A stretch of 64,000 nucleotides of DNA from Halobacillus fulvus. GTDB taxonomy: Bacteria > Bacillota > Bacilli > Bacillales > Halobacillaceae. The notes under the pieces were generated by a model. That model was not told the origin of the DNA, made no database searches, and saw nothing but the letters and a program-made list of their open reading frames with translations. The stretch lies in NCBI GenBank assembly GCA_004078665.1, contig SCFO01000001.1:460377-524376 (forward strand). Reading direction: 5' to 3'. A program made the position numbers and the translations under genes. This document shows positions 8,261 through 16,898 of the stretch, piece by piece; the first letter of the stretch is position 1; each line of letters opens with the position of its first letter.

Positions 8261-8396
8261 TTATATTTTCTACATGATCCTACAAAAAGTCAACATATAA
8301 TATCCGATGGTAGCGTATTCATTTTTAAAAAAACTATAATTCAAAATATATTGAATAAAATGTTTTATAATATTAGAATATAATAGAGGTGATAAA
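8261..8396. promoter_or_regulatory. Divergent AT-rich promoter region
   Basis: Between the riboswitch and the ArsR-type gene lies very AT-rich DNA. It contains TATAAT-like hexamers on both strands, TTGACT on the minus strand at about 8287-8292, and a palindrome ATAAAA-TG-TTTTAT at about 8355-8368 that may be an operator of the ArsR-type regulator. No small gene is seen. Confidence 0.4.
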
Positions 8397-9470
8397 ATGG
8401 AATTATATAGAATTGAAGGGCGTCAAAGGAAAACGTATGAAGTAGATGTTCAATGTGGTCTGCTCTGGGAAGCGGCTCTCGGAATTGCAGCGATTACAAA
8501 TGAGAAGCTGGTGGATACACTGGAGGAGTCGGATCATGTGTGGGGAGGTAAGCGTTCAACATTCTCTGAATCTCTGGAAAATCAACTGAGATATGTTCAG
8601 AAACATAATACATGGAAAGCGATCCTACAACTTTTGCACCATTCTAATTGTGTGGCAATAAAGGAATGGAGAAAGTATGTACATTCACTAAGAGGCGAAG
8701 AGCTGAAAAGAATAGCCCTACCCTATTTGGGTGGAGAGTATGAGGAAGTCCGAAAGAAAGCGTCAGAAGGAGATCGGGAAAGCGTTCATTTTTTAATGGA
8801 GGCCGCTCAATGGAACCCTTTTTATCCAGACTACATCCAACACATCGTGCACTCGGATGAGAAAGAATTGAAAAGCCACCTCATTGAAGTGATGGAAGAG
8901 TGGTGGAGGTATGTGCTGGAACCGAATCAGAAGGAATATCGAGAAATTCTTGAAAGAGACGCTGAAAGCAAACGGGAGAAAAGAGAAAGATTAGATGCGG
9001 AGTCTTTCGTGGAATGGGCGACGAATGGAATAACCTATCTCCCGGAGCCAGGTGTGTTTAAAGTGCTGCTCATTCCACACTATGTTTACCGGCCATGGAA
9101 TGTGGAAGCAGATTTAGAAGGGACAAAAGTGATGTATTATCCTGTCTCTAATGAAAGTATTAATCCGAAAAAGCAATCAGCACCAGATGAAATGTTAGTC
9201 AGGCGCTTGAAAGCACTGGGGGATGAGACAAGGCTGACCATTCTGAAGAAGTTAACGATCAATCCTTACACGTTGAAGCAACTTACAGAGGAATTGAAGA
9301 TGGGAAAAACGACGGTTCACCATCATGTGAAGCTTTTGAAGTCTTCTCGTTTAGTCAGGCAGGAAGGAAACATCTACGAACTGAACAAGCAAGTTGTGGA
9401 GAGGTTACCGGGTGAAGTAAGCATATGGCTAGAAATTGATCAGGAAGGGGATGCTCATGGAAGCATTTGA
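8397..9470 (+). CDS. ArsR-type winged-helix regulator with long N-terminal domain
   Basis: A 357-residue regulator. The last 90 residues are an ArsR-like winged helix: RLKALGDETRLTILKKL, then LKQLTEELKMGKTTVHHHVKLLKSSRLV. The first 250 residues are a charged helical domain (DUF5937-like) that probably senses a signal or mediates dimer formation; no metal-binding Cys cluster is visible, so a metal sensor is unlikely. Ribosome site AGAGGTGATAAA. The gene overlaps by 14 bases the MFS transporter that follows, so the regulator most likely controls this pump and itself. Signal unknown. Confidence 0.78.
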   Translation: MELYRIEGRQRKTYEVDVQCGLLWEAALGIAAITNEKLVDTLEESDHVWGGKRSTFSESLENQLRYVQKHNTWKAILQLLHHSNCVAIKEWRKYVHSLRGEELKRIALPYLGGEYEEVRKKASEGDRESVHFLMEAAQWNPFYPDYIQHIVHSDEKELKSHLIEVMEEWWRYVLEPNQKEYREILERDAESKREKRERLDAESFVEWATNGITYLPEPGVFKVLLIPHYVYRPWNVEADLEGTKVMYYPVSNESINPKKQSAPDEMLVRRLKALGDETRLTILKKLTINPYTLKQLTEELKMGKTTVHHHVKLLKSSRLVRQEGNIYELNKQVVERLPGEVSIWLEIDQEGDAHGSI

Positions 9471-10680
9471 AGCGGAAGAAAAGGTACCGTCCTATTGGAG
9501 ACGAAACCTTTCAGCCTTTCGGTTGATGGCAAGTAACTTTGTTTCCTTTTTTGGTGATCAAATTTATATCATCGCTTTGCCGCTAATTGTACTGGCAATG
9601 ACCGGGTCTCCACTTCAAATGGGAATTGTCGCAGCCCTAGAGAGAGGGGCAGTATTTTTACAGCCGCTTGCAGGCGTAGCCGCAGACCGTTATAACCGTA
9701 AACATATTCTCCTATGGTGTGATGGTGGGAGATTTCTCGTTATGGGTGCAATGGGGGTGTATGTTATTGCCAGTGGAGAAACGATTGGATACATGTACGC
9801 TGGTGCTTTTCTAATCGGATTGTTCACCCAGTTTTATCAAACCGCCCAGTTCGCAACCATTCCAGGCTTGGTGAGCAAGGGGGATTTACCTTCCATTAAT
9901 TCATTTAACACGAGTATTTTCCAGCTTTCCGTTTTTGTTGCACCGGCTATTGGGGGAGTGATTGTTAGTTTATATCACCCTGGCATTGCACTAGTAATCA
10001 ACAGCTTTACTTTTTTAATCGGTCTTTTGCTTATTTGGTCTGTACCTTTTCACGCTCGGTCATCCGCTTCTAAAAGTAAGCCGAATGTTATGGGCGAAAT
10101 AGTAGATGGTTTCAAAGTCGTATATCGCATCAAACCCATTTTTTACACAAACATTGCCATGCTGTTCTCTGTATTTGGGACGACATTGTTTTTAACGATG
10201 CTGATTGTACATTTGAAAACAGCTCTGATGTTTTCGCCAAGTGAAATCGGTATGTTGCTAGGGATTGGCGGAGCTGGTGCGATTTTAGGGTCACTCTTTT
10301 TAAATATAGTGAAACAGCGCATCCCATCTGGGTGGCTGTTGACGATAGGTGGCATTGTCGGTGGATTGTCGATCGTTATGTTCGGCTTTGGTCATTCTTT
10401 TTGGTTTTTGGCTTTGATGAATGCCATTGGGACCTTTACAGCCGGATTGATGAGTCCGTGTATTGTGACGATCAGACAGAAGCTGACACCAGAAAAATGG
10501 TTAGGAAGAGTACAGGCGACCAGCAGATGGATGACCTGGATTTTAATGCCGGTGGCCGCACTCGTTTCAGGAATGATAGGGGAGTGGAGCGGTACAGGCA
10601 TCACCATTATAATCGGTGGAATCATTTCAACATGTGCTTCTATATTATACTTACATCCTTCTTTGCGAACGTTTCTGTGA
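9457..10680 (+). CDS. MFS transporter, macrolide-efflux/EntS-like
   Basis: A 407-residue major-facilitator protein with 12 predicted helices. The start of TM1 (FRLMASNFVSFFGDQIYIIALPLIVLAM) and the loop AGVAADRYNRKHILLWCD after TM2 (motif A-like) are typical of the MefA/EntS group, which exports macrolides, siderophores or other small molecules. The start at 9457 is chosen because AGGAAGGGG leaves six bases to this ATG but none to the ATG at 9451. It is encoded with the ArsR-type regulator in an overlapping pair, so regulated efflux is likely. Substrate unknown. Confidence 0.8.
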   Translation: MEAFEAEEKVPSYWRRNLSAFRLMASNFVSFFGDQIYIIALPLIVLAMTGSPLQMGIVAALERGAVFLQPLAGVAADRYNRKHILLWCDGGRFLVMGAMGVYVIASGETIGYMYAGAFLIGLFTQFYQTAQFATIPGLVSKGDLPSINSFNTSIFQLSVFVAPAIGGVIVSLYHPGIALVINSFTFLIGLLLIWSVPFHARSSASKSKPNVMGEIVDGFKVVYRIKPIFYTNIAMLFSVFGTTLFLTMLIVHLKTALMFSPSEIGMLLGIGGAGAILGSLFLNIVKQRIPSGWLLTIGGIVGGLSIVMFGFGHSFWFLALMNAIGTFTAGLMSPCIVTIRQKLTPEKWLGRVQATSRWMTWILMPVAALVSGMIGEWSGTGITIIIGGIISTCASILYLHPSLRTFL

Positions 10681-10743
10681 CCCAAACATATTGATCAATC
10701 TTCTAGTTAGTCAGGCATCTGTCAGCAAGAATACACGAAAAAG

Positions 10744-10752
10744 TGGTACAAT
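10744..10752 (+). promoter_or_regulatory. Extended -10 promoter element before the CPA1 antiporter
   Basis: TGGTACAAT is an extended -10 box (TG-N-TACAAT) 60 bp upstream of the start codon. No clear -35 box is seen. Confidence 0.4.
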
Positions 10753-10811
10753 AAAAAAAGACCTTTGTGATTTATTTTACATACTACAGTAGAAGGAGAA
10801 TCCGTTTTTAC

Positions 10812-12314
10812 ATGTTTTTTGAATCTTTTGGTACAGATTCGTTTTTGTTGCTTGTAGCCCTTTTGCTCCTAAGTGGAGTAATGGTGGCTAAGTTTTCAAG
10901 CAGATGGGGAATCCCTTCCCTTATTTTATTTATTATGATCGGAATGATTATTGGAAGTGACGGATTAGACATCGTTTACTTTAGTGATGTAGGAACCGCA
11001 CAAATCGTGGGGATATTAGCTCTCATCATCATCCTGTTTGAAGGTGGCTTGCATACAAAATGGGCAACGGTAAGGTCAGTGGCTATACCTTCCCTAAGTT
11101 TAGCGACGTTCGGGGTTATGATTACTTCCTTTATCGTCGGGCTGTGCGCCTACTTCTTATTTGATCTATCTTTTCTTGAAGGGATGTTGTTCGGAGCGAT
11201 TGTAGGCTCAACGGACGCAGCGGCTGTTTTTGCTGCTCTGAAAGAAAGAAATATTAAGGCCAAAATGGGAGCAACGCTTGAAGCTGAATCGGGCACCAAC
11301 GATCCGATGGCAGTCTTTCTCACATTGTCCTTGATCGAATTGATCATGATGCCAGATCGTTCCTTCTGGTTATTAATTCCAACATTCTTCCTTCAGATGG
11401 GACTGGGAATCATCTTTGGTGTCCTCATCGGAAAATTGGCTTCGTTCACAATCAATCGCATCAAACTCGATTCAAGTGGTCTTTATCCGATATTATCAGT
11501 AGCCTTTGCCTTAATCACTTACAGTGTGACTGCGTTTGTAGGGGGAAGCGGTTTTCTGGCCGTATATGTAGCGGCCTTGGTGGTCGGTAACTCCGAGCTG
11601 ACGTACCGCTATTCGATTTTTCAATTCAATGAAGGTTTTGCCTGGATGTCACAAATTCTTATGTTCGTCATTCTCGGCCTTCTTGTTTTTCCAGGAGAAG
11701 TGTTTACTCCGACGATCATGTTCAATGGATTCCTGTTGGCATTGGTTCTCATTCTTGTTGCCAGACCAGTCGCTGTTTTCTTGTCGTTGATCAAAATGAA
11801 ATATTCTGTTAAAGAAAAAATGTTTTTATCATGGGCCGGTCTACGAGGTGCAGTACCGATCGTTTTGGCTACGTTCCCGATTGTCAACGGTTTAGAGAAC
11901 AGTCAGCTTATTTTCAATTTGGTATTTTTCATTGTGCTGACGTCTGCGCTTGTCCAAGGGTCTTCGATTACACTTGTGGCGAAATGGTTGAAGCTGATGG
12001 GGCCGAAAAAGGATGTCCCGCACCATTCCATCGAATTGATATCGATGGGGAAAGCCAAAGCGGAAATGATTCAGTATCAAACGAATCCAGAATCCTATAT
12101 CGTCGGAAAGAAATTACATGAAGTCTCTTTTCCGAACCGTGCTAACATCAGTGCGATCATTCGTGATAATCAAGTCGTGACACCTTATGGAGAGACTGAA
12201 ATAAAGGCCGGGGACTTTTTGTATATTCTCGTGGAAGCGAAATATAAAGATCAGTTAAGGAAAGTGCTGGAGAGAAAAATCGACCGTAAAGAAAGAAGCA
12301 TGAACCCTTTTTAA
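10812..12314 (+). CDS. CPA1 cation/proton antiporter with TrkA-C (RCK_C) domain, NhaP2-like
   Basis: A 500-residue membrane antiporter with about 12 helices followed by a cytoplasmic RCK_C domain (from about residue 415; SYIVGKKLHEVSFPNRANISAI, GDFLYILVEAK). The signature GSTDAAAVFAAL and the ESGTNDPMAVF motif, whose Asn-Asp pair binds the ion, place it in CPA1 next to K+/H+ antiporters of the NhaP2/CvrA type. It should expel K+ or Na+ in exchange for H+, useful for pH and salt balance. The start at 10812 has AGAAGGAGA 13 bases upstream, a rather long gap. Its 3' end forms part of the terminator. Confidence 0.85.
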   Translation: MFFESFGTDSFLLLVALLLLSGVMVAKFSSRWGIPSLILFIMIGMIIGSDGLDIVYFSDVGTAQIVGILALIIILFEGGLHTKWATVRSVAIPSLSLATFGVMITSFIVGLCAYFLFDLSFLEGMLFGAIVGSTDAAAVFAALKERNIKAKMGATLEAESGTNDPMAVFLTLSLIELIMMPDRSFWLLIPTFFLQMGLGIIFGVLIGKLASFTINRIKLDSSGLYPILSVAFALITYSVTAFVGGSGFLAVYVAALVVGNSELTYRYSIFQFNEGFAWMSQILMFVILGLLVFPGEVFTPTIMFNGFLLALVLILVARPVAVFLSLIKMKYSVKEKMFLSWAGLRGAVPIVLATFPIVNGLENSQLIFNLVFFIVLTSALVQGSSITLVAKWLKLMGPKKDVPHHSIELISMGKAKAEMIQYQTNPESYIVGKKLHEVSFPNRANISAIIRDNQVVTPYGETEIKAGDFLYILVEAKYKDQLRKVLERKIDRKERSMNPF

Positions 12315-12331
12315 GGGTCATGCTTCTTTTT
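12295..12331 (+). terminator. Terminator overlapping the end of the CPA1 antiporter gene
   Basis: GAAGCATGAACCCTT pairs with AAGGGTCATGCTTC (one bulge) and TTTTT follows. The left arm lies inside the last codons. It may also act weakly for the convergent gene. Confidence 0.88.
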
Positions 12332-12332
12332 G

Positions 12333-12980
12333 TTAACGATTTGCGTGCCGTTGTCTGGAGATGAAATGATTCAGGTGTTTTAAAGACTTTATGTTCTGAT
12401 TACACGTTTCACTGTTCTGGCAAATATAATTGCCACGGCTGATGACTTCGTTACCCTCTTGGCTTTTTTTAGTCGTTGTAAACGTCCCAACATCTTCATA
12501 CTCTCTGCAAATGGTACACATTCCCGGACGGCGGCTCGGGATGAACTCGCCGAATAGCCCTATAAGTTGATCACTGTCTTTAACGACCAAGTATTTTTTC
12601 TGCGCACCAGGTTCGTTCCATCCTAAATAGGATAAGTTTGTCCAATCCATATTCTTTAAGTTAGGAACCCTCATTTTCTTCACTTTCGGAAAAAGAGCTT
12701 TTACTTCGCTCTCTGTTAATTCAGGGAAGCCAAACACATATTGCTTTATGCGGGATAGAAAGAAAATGGCATCTTCTTCATCTTTGACCTGATTGACCTG
12801 TTGCACCATTTGTAACTGTTCTTCATTTAAGTGATGAAAAGCATCGACAACCTTCTCCTGAACAATGGATTGAATAGCGGATGTCACGGCGTGATCGTTT
12901 GTAGTCAAATAACTGTTCAGTACGGCTTCTGTCTGGTGTTGGATAAAATGATACTGGTCTGATCGAATAAATGGATCCAA
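12333..12980 (-). CDS. FusB/FusC-like elongation factor G-binding protein
   Basis: A 215-residue protein with the two-domain layout of FusB-type proteins: an N-terminal helical domain (from DPFIRSDQYHFIQHQTEAVLNSY) and a C-terminal zinc-binding domain with four Cys (CTICREY about residues 154-160; YICQNSETC about 186-194). FusB binds EF-G, helps it leave stalled ribosomes and protects against fusidic acid. Whether this chromosomal copy gives resistance or only aids translation is not known. The start is TTG at 12980, supported by GGAGGG six bases upstream; no ATG fits. Own promoter likely (TTGAAT and TAATAA upstream). Confidence 0.8.
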   Translation of the reverse strand: MDPFIRSDQYHFIQHQTEAVLNSYLTTNDHAVTSAIQSIVQEKVVDAFHHLNEEQLQMVQQVNQVKDEEDAIFFLSRIKQYVFGFPELTESEVKALFPKVKKMRVPNLKNMDWTNLSYLGWNEPGAQKKYLVVKDSDQLIGLFGEFIPSRRPGMCTICREYEDVGTFTTTKKSQEGNEVISRGNYICQNSETCNQNIKSLKHLNHFISRQRHANR

Positions 12981-13090
12981 GCTGATCCCTCCATTGCGCG
13001 TTGTTTCTCACATTATTACAGACAGGGTCGTTCTATTCAAGTACAAGGATTCCGTGTGTATTTTCAAAATGAAAAAGGCGGCTAATCATA

Positions 13091-13125
13091 AAAAAGCTTC
13101 TGGATGCTTGCATCCAGAAGCTTTT
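13091..13125 (-). terminator. Terminator of the rodA-like gene
   Basis: A perfect stem AAAAGCTTCTGGATGC/GCATCCAGAAGCTTTT with a two-base loop; T-run on the minus strand. Confidence 0.92.
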
Positions 13126-13130
13126 GTCTC

Positions 13131-14282
13131 TTATTCGCCGAACATGTACGTTTTCTGATGATAGGAAGCCGAAAAGGCAAAGCCTAGCGCAAGCAAACTC
13201 CCGAGTAAGGCGCTTCCCCCGTAGCTGATGAATGGAAGCGGAATACCTGTAATCGGCAGCAGTTGAATCGACATTCCAATGTTTTGGAAAACGTGGAAAG
13301 CAATCATACTAATGATTCCTACCAATGCATAGGAGCTAAAGTTGTGATTCGCTTTGAAAGCGATTGAAGTTAAACGGTAGATCAAGAAAAAGAATAATAC
13401 AACGACAAGGCATGACCCGGCAAAACCGTATTCTTCAGCGATGATACTGAAAATAAAGTCTGTCTGGCTTTCAGGTAGGTAAACTTCCCTGTCGCCATAG
13501 CCTTTCCCGTACAATTGACCAGATCCAATGGCGCGCATCGCTTTTACGAGCTGATAACCGGAGGAGTCTTCGAATTTCGTAGGCTGTAACCACGAATAAA
13601 TTCGGCCAAGTTGATACTCTTTTACACCTAAATATTGATCGAGAATTTGTGGTGCACGCAAAGCCAGCATAATGATACTGACCCCAAGAGCTGAAACGCC
13701 GAGAAATATCGGAGTGAGAATCTTCCAAGAGATTCCGGCGACGAACACCATCCCGACAAGAATAGCGATGAAAACTAGACTTGTTCCTAAGTCAGGCTGT
13801 TGCATAATAAGTAAGAGCGGTAAGGCTGTAGCAGCTGTCAGTTTCAATAGAAGTACCGTGTCCGCTTTTATGGATTTGTGATTTTTCTGATGATGGTGCG
13901 AAGTAATTCTGGCTAATACTAGAATCGTAAACAGCTTCATAAATTCAGAAGGCTGTAATGATCCTAAACCCGGTACAATATACCAGCTTTTTTGGCCTTT
14001 GATAACGGGTGCGACGGAATCAGGAGCCACGACTAAGCCTAATAGTAAAACAATTCCAAAGCCGTACAAATACCAGCTGATCTTTTTAAAATCATCCGGA
14101 TCAATGAACAGCATCGCGCCGATTGCGGCGAATCCGAGCCCGTAAAATACAAGTTGCTTAAGCGCGAAATTTTCATTATATTGTGGGCTCTGCTGGGCGC
14201 TTAACAACGCAATGATGCTTACCCCAATGAAGCAGCATAGAATAAAAAAGAGCTGCCAGTCAAATTTTTCTTCAAAATTCAT
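13131..14282 (-). CDS. rodA: SEDS family peptidoglycan polymerase, RodA-like
   Basis: A 383-residue polytopic membrane protein of the FtsW/RodA/SpoVE family, which polymerises lipid II into glycan strands with a class B penicillin-binding protein. Ten helices are expected. The signature near the C-terminus reads QNIGMSIQLLPITGIPLPFI then SYGGSALL. The conserved loop VYLPESQTDFIFSIIAEEYGF and the GSGQLYGKGYG segment are RodA-like rather than FtsW-like. No partner PBP gene is adjacent. Many bacilli have several SEDS paralogs, so it may be an accessory copy and not the main RodA. Confidence 0.8.
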   Translation of the reverse strand: MNFEEKFDWQLFFILCCFIGVSIIALLSAQQSPQYNENFALKQLVFYGLGFAAIGAMLFIDPDDFKKISWYLYGFGIVLLLGLVVAPDSVAPVIKGQKSWYIVPGLGSLQPSEFMKLFTILVLARITSHHHQKNHKSIKADTVLLLKLTAATALPLLLIMQQPDLGTSLVFIAILVGMVFVAGISWKILTPIFLGVSALGVSIIMLALRAPQILDQYLGVKEYQLGRIYSWLQPTKFEDSSGYQLVKAMRAIGSGQLYGKGYGDREVYLPESQTDFIFSIIAEEYGFAGSCLVVVLFFFLIYRLTSIAFKANHNFSSYALVGIISMIAFHVFQNIGMSIQLLPITGIPLPFISYGGSALLGSLLALGFAFSASYHQKTYMFGE

Positions 14283-14382
14283 GGTTGAACGTTCCTCTCC
14301 CTGCGGTCTTGCACGTTGCGATTTCTAGCATAACAACAATTGATAAGAATGGAAATAGATAAATCGTGAACAGTCTGATTTC

Positions 14383-15276
14383 TTACCCTTGTAATAAGTA
14401 TTTTTGAATCCAAATAGCTGCGATCGAAGCTTCACCCATTGCTGCTGTCACAAGTTCAGAGTGGGGAGCAGCATCCCCTGCCGCCCATAACCCTTTGATG
14501 GAGGTTTCCTTTGTTTTCGGATTGACCCATGTATGATGGTTCGTCGTTAATTTTGCACCGAGTGAAGCGGCAAGATCCGTACGGACCAAGTTATCTCCCA
14601 TAGCAAGAAACGCTTTTGATACGTAATATTCTACGTCATTTGACAAGGTTAGACTAGTCAATTGACCGTGTTCGTGCGAAACTTTTTTAACAGAGTCTTC
14701 AATCACTTTGATATTTTTATGATTTAATTCCTCTCTAAGATCATTGGGAATAGGTGTGTCCTTATGGTGAATAAGTGTGATTTGATCCGTCCAGTACGAT
14801 AGAGTGAGGGCCATGTGGGCGCCTGGTGCTCCTCGACCGATCACAGCAGTTTGGCGTTCAGAAACCTCATATCCGTCACAATCGGGACAAACATATATAG
14901 ACAGTCCGAGACATTCGTAAACTCCTTCAATCGAGGGAATATTATCTTTTACCCCGGTTGCTAAAAGGACGGTTCTGCTCAAATGTTTTTCTCCATTTGA
15001 CGTGTGGACAGAGAAGAAATCCGATTTCGAAATGTCCGTTGCTAACTCGTTTCTGACGGTAACGGAATAGTTCTGTACCTGTTTGTATCCTATAATTCTG
15101 AGCTCTGCACCGCTAATTCCTGCCTCATGACCAAGAATATTATTATACTTTCGGCAGATCGTCGAACGTCCATCATTTGCATCTAGTATAAGTACGGAAC
15201 GGTGATACCGTCCAAGCTGTATCGCTGCCTGAAGACCGGCAATCCCTCCACCAATGATGCAACAGTCATAAATCAT
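14383..15276 (-). CDS. Thioredoxin-reductase-like FAD/NAD(P)-dependent oxidoreductase
   Basis: A 297-residue flavoenzyme of the TrxB-like pyridine nucleotide-disulfide class II family. The FAD-binding motif GGGIAGLQAAIQLGR is at residues 8-22. A redox-type CPDC motif (VCPDCDGYEV) sits where TrxB has CATC/CAVC, and the C-terminal FAD site reads GLWAAGDAA. It is about 20 residues shorter than typical TrxB, and its NADPH motif is GRGAPGAHMAL, not the standard GGGDSA. It may reduce a thioredoxin-like or other disulfide partner; substrate unknown. Start fixed by AGGAGG seven bases upstream of 15276. Confidence 0.75.
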   Translation of the reverse strand: MIYDCCIIGGGIAGLQAAIQLGRYHRSVLILDANDGRSTICRKYNNILGHEAGISGAELRIIGYKQVQNYSVTVRNELATDISKSDFFSVHTSNGEKHLSRTVLLATGVKDNIPSIEGVYECLGLSIYVCPDCDGYEVSERQTAVIGRGAPGAHMALTLSYWTDQITLIHHKDTPIPNDLREELNHKNIKVIEDSVKKVSHEHGQLTSLTLSNDVEYYVSKAFLAMGDNLVRTDLAASLGAKLTTNHHTWVNPKTKETSIKGLWAAGDAAPHSELVTAAMGEASIAAIWIQKYLLQG

Positions 15277-15361
15277 CCGATGGCCTCCTTTTTTTATTAC
15301 CATGTCTTTTAGAGGGCATTTTATGCAGGCGTATTTCGGATGGAGTGAGTGATTTAAGCCA

Positions 15362-15396
15362 AATAAAAAAGTCATGAGTGAGTGTTCATGACTTTT
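15362..15396 (-). terminator. Terminator after the small membrane protein gene at 15467-15697
   Basis: AAAAGTCATGA/TCATGACTTTT with an eight-base loop and a T-run on the minus strand. It sits between the two minus-strand genes. Confidence 0.85.
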
Positions 15397-15466
15397 CCTT
15401 TACCCTTGAGGTAGACGATGTGAATGAACCAGAGTCTACATTAAATTTTGATATCTATATACGCTG

Positions 15467-15697
15467 TCACCTAGGATTGGTTGCAAATGCCTGGCGTTTT
15501 TTACGCATTTGCAAAAAGTGATAAACGGCTGTGAAAAGCGTTAAACCCGTTACGATGATCAGCATCATGTTTTCCACATATCCCACTAATAAAAATGTTC
15601 TGATCGTTATAAAAAACATCAGGATAGATAAAGCAGAAAAGACGAGAGTCAGTTGTCCGTGTTTTTGTAAAGCATTCGACCTTTTGTTAGCCGTCAT
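15467..15697 (-). CDS. Small two-TM membrane protein, unknown function
   Basis: A 76-residue protein not recognised as a named family. It has a basic N-terminus (MTANKRSNALQKHG), two hydrophobic helices (about residues 17-36 and 41-62) and a basic tail (MRKKRQAFATNPR). AAAGGAGC precedes the ATG by about 11 bases. It is transcribed away from the sigma-W-type operon at 15817 and ends at its own terminator. Coding is supported by the ribosome site and terminator, but its role is unknown. Confidence 0.55.
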   Translation of the reverse strand: MTANKRSNALQKHGQLTLVFSALSILMFFITIRTFLLVGYVENMMLIIVTGLTLFTAVYHFLQMRKKRQAFATNPR

Positions 15698-15816
15698 TCA
15701 AGCATCGAGCTCCTTTTGTAAGCTTTTTTTCATTATACAGGATTATATGAGTAATGAATAACATTAAGTTCGGAAAATTCTAGAGGCATAAATCTCTCAT
15801 CATATAAACATCATGT

Positions 15817-15842
15817 TGAAACTTATTCCTTTGCCGTTCGTA
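15817..15842 (+). promoter_or_regulatory. Candidate sigma-W promoter, perfect consensus
   Basis: TGAAAC (15817-15822) and CGTA (15839-15842) are separated by exactly 16 bp, the full consensus of the envelope-stress factor sigma-W. The gene it faces starts 39 bp downstream. Confidence 0.65.
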
Positions 15843-15880
15843 GAAATGAATATAGAAAATGTTAGAAAGGGTTTTTTATC

Positions 15881-16339
15881 ATGTCCGATCATGAAAATTT
15901 GAAAATAACCGACGTAAGAAAATGGCTAACGACGATATTGGCATTGCTTTTGGCACTTTATTTGAGTCTTCTGCTCGTATTCGAGTGGTCATTTTTCCCT
16001 TCAGGATATGAGGTGTTAGAAGAAACAGAGCGCCAGGTACATATTCAATCCAACGAATGGACAGGTCTGAAGAAAGATGAAATGGTCATTCAAGTGACAG
16101 AATTGAATAGCTATCAAGTTTCCCGTTTGCTTACAGATATTATGTCTCTTAAAATGAATTACTTTTTTACATACTTAGTTTTTTTGGGAGTGGCCTTCTT
16201 TTATGTGAAGAATGCGTTAGAACAGGGGCCCTTTGAAAAAGTGAAAATAGGTTCCGGTCTGGTCAGCTTTTTATTTACCGCAGGCACTCTTCAGTTTGCT
16301 CTAAACGATATTCAGAGCTTAATGTTGCAATTATTATGA
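15881..16339 (+). CDS. Three-TM membrane protein of a putative sigma-W operon, unknown
   Basis: A 152-residue membrane protein that I do not recognise. Predicted helices: residues 14-36, about 91-108 and about 122-142. Between the first two is an extracytoplasmic segment of about 55 residues (PSGYEVLEETERQVHIQ and following). The start has TTAGAAAGGG upstream. A consensus sigma-W promoter lies 39 bp before the start, which suggests a role in defence against agents that attack the envelope; this is inference from regulation only. No terminator separates it from the acetyltransferase and the small membrane protein that follow. Confidence 0.65.
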   Translation: MSDHENLKITDVRKWLTTILALLLALYLSLLLVFEWSFFPSGYEVLEETERQVHIQSNEWTGLKKDEMVIQVTELNSYQVSRLLTDIMSLKMNYFFTYLVFLGVAFFYVKNALEQGPFEKVKIGSGLVSFLFTAGTLQFALNDIQSLMLQLL

Positions 16340-16397
16340 ATGGATTTATCAAAGATCAGACTAGGAGGTTAGAAAAAAAGAAAAGAAGGGGGAGGGA

Positions 16398-16898
16398 ATG
16401 ATGTTTCGAACAGAACGAATGAACGTAAGTCATGCTGATGAAATTTTGAGGTGGAGCTATGAACCCCCTTATGATATGTATAATCAAACAGTAGATTATG
16501 ACAGCAAAATGGAACTTTTGAACGGCAGTTATACACCGGTATTAACCGAGCACAATACTCTTTTCGGTTATTATTGTACGGGGAATTCGGCAAAGGTTCC
16601 AACAGAATCTGAGGATATGCTTTATCCAAACGGTTTTATCGACAAGGGGCTTGGAATGAATCCGCTTTATACAGGAAGAGGACATGGAGTTGAATTTTGT
16701 GCTTTTATCCTAAGTGAAATTAAGAAGGTCGAACAGGATCTTCCATTGCGGTTAACCGTTGCTACATTTAACACTAGGGCGATTCGAGTGTATGAGAAGC
16801 TCGGATTCCGAAGAGGGGATCTGTTTAAGAAGGGGAAGGTGGAATTCATGACGATGTACGAACACAAAACGAGTGGTAGGGGAGGAGAATCCGTTTGA
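16398..16898 (+). CDS. GNAT family N-acetyltransferase
   Basis: A 166-residue GNAT protein. The acetyl-CoA-binding segment is MNPLYTGRGHGVEFCAFIL (a Q/R-x-x-G-x-G/A variant, GRGHG), and the C-terminal motif is ATFNTRAIRVYEKLGFRRGD, typical of GNATs that acetylate small molecules or N-termini. It starts with ATGATG after GGGGGAGGGA. It lies 58 bp after the sigma-W-linked membrane gene and overlaps by four bases the next small gene, so it is probably expressed with them. Substrate unknown. Confidence 0.78.
   Translation: MMFRTERMNVSHADEILRWSYEPPYDMYNQTVDYDSKMELLNGSYTPVLTEHNTLFGYYCTGNSAKVPTESEDMLYPNGFIDKGLGMNPLYTGRGHGVEFCAFILSEIKKVEQDLPLRLTVATFNTRAIRVYEKLGFRRGDLFKKGKVEFMTMYEHKTSGRGGESV

Noticed and set aside
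10332-10694. 120-codon frame inside the end of the MFS transporter gene
   Set aside because: Other frame of a complete transporter gene; Asp/Arg/Cys-rich nonsense composition.
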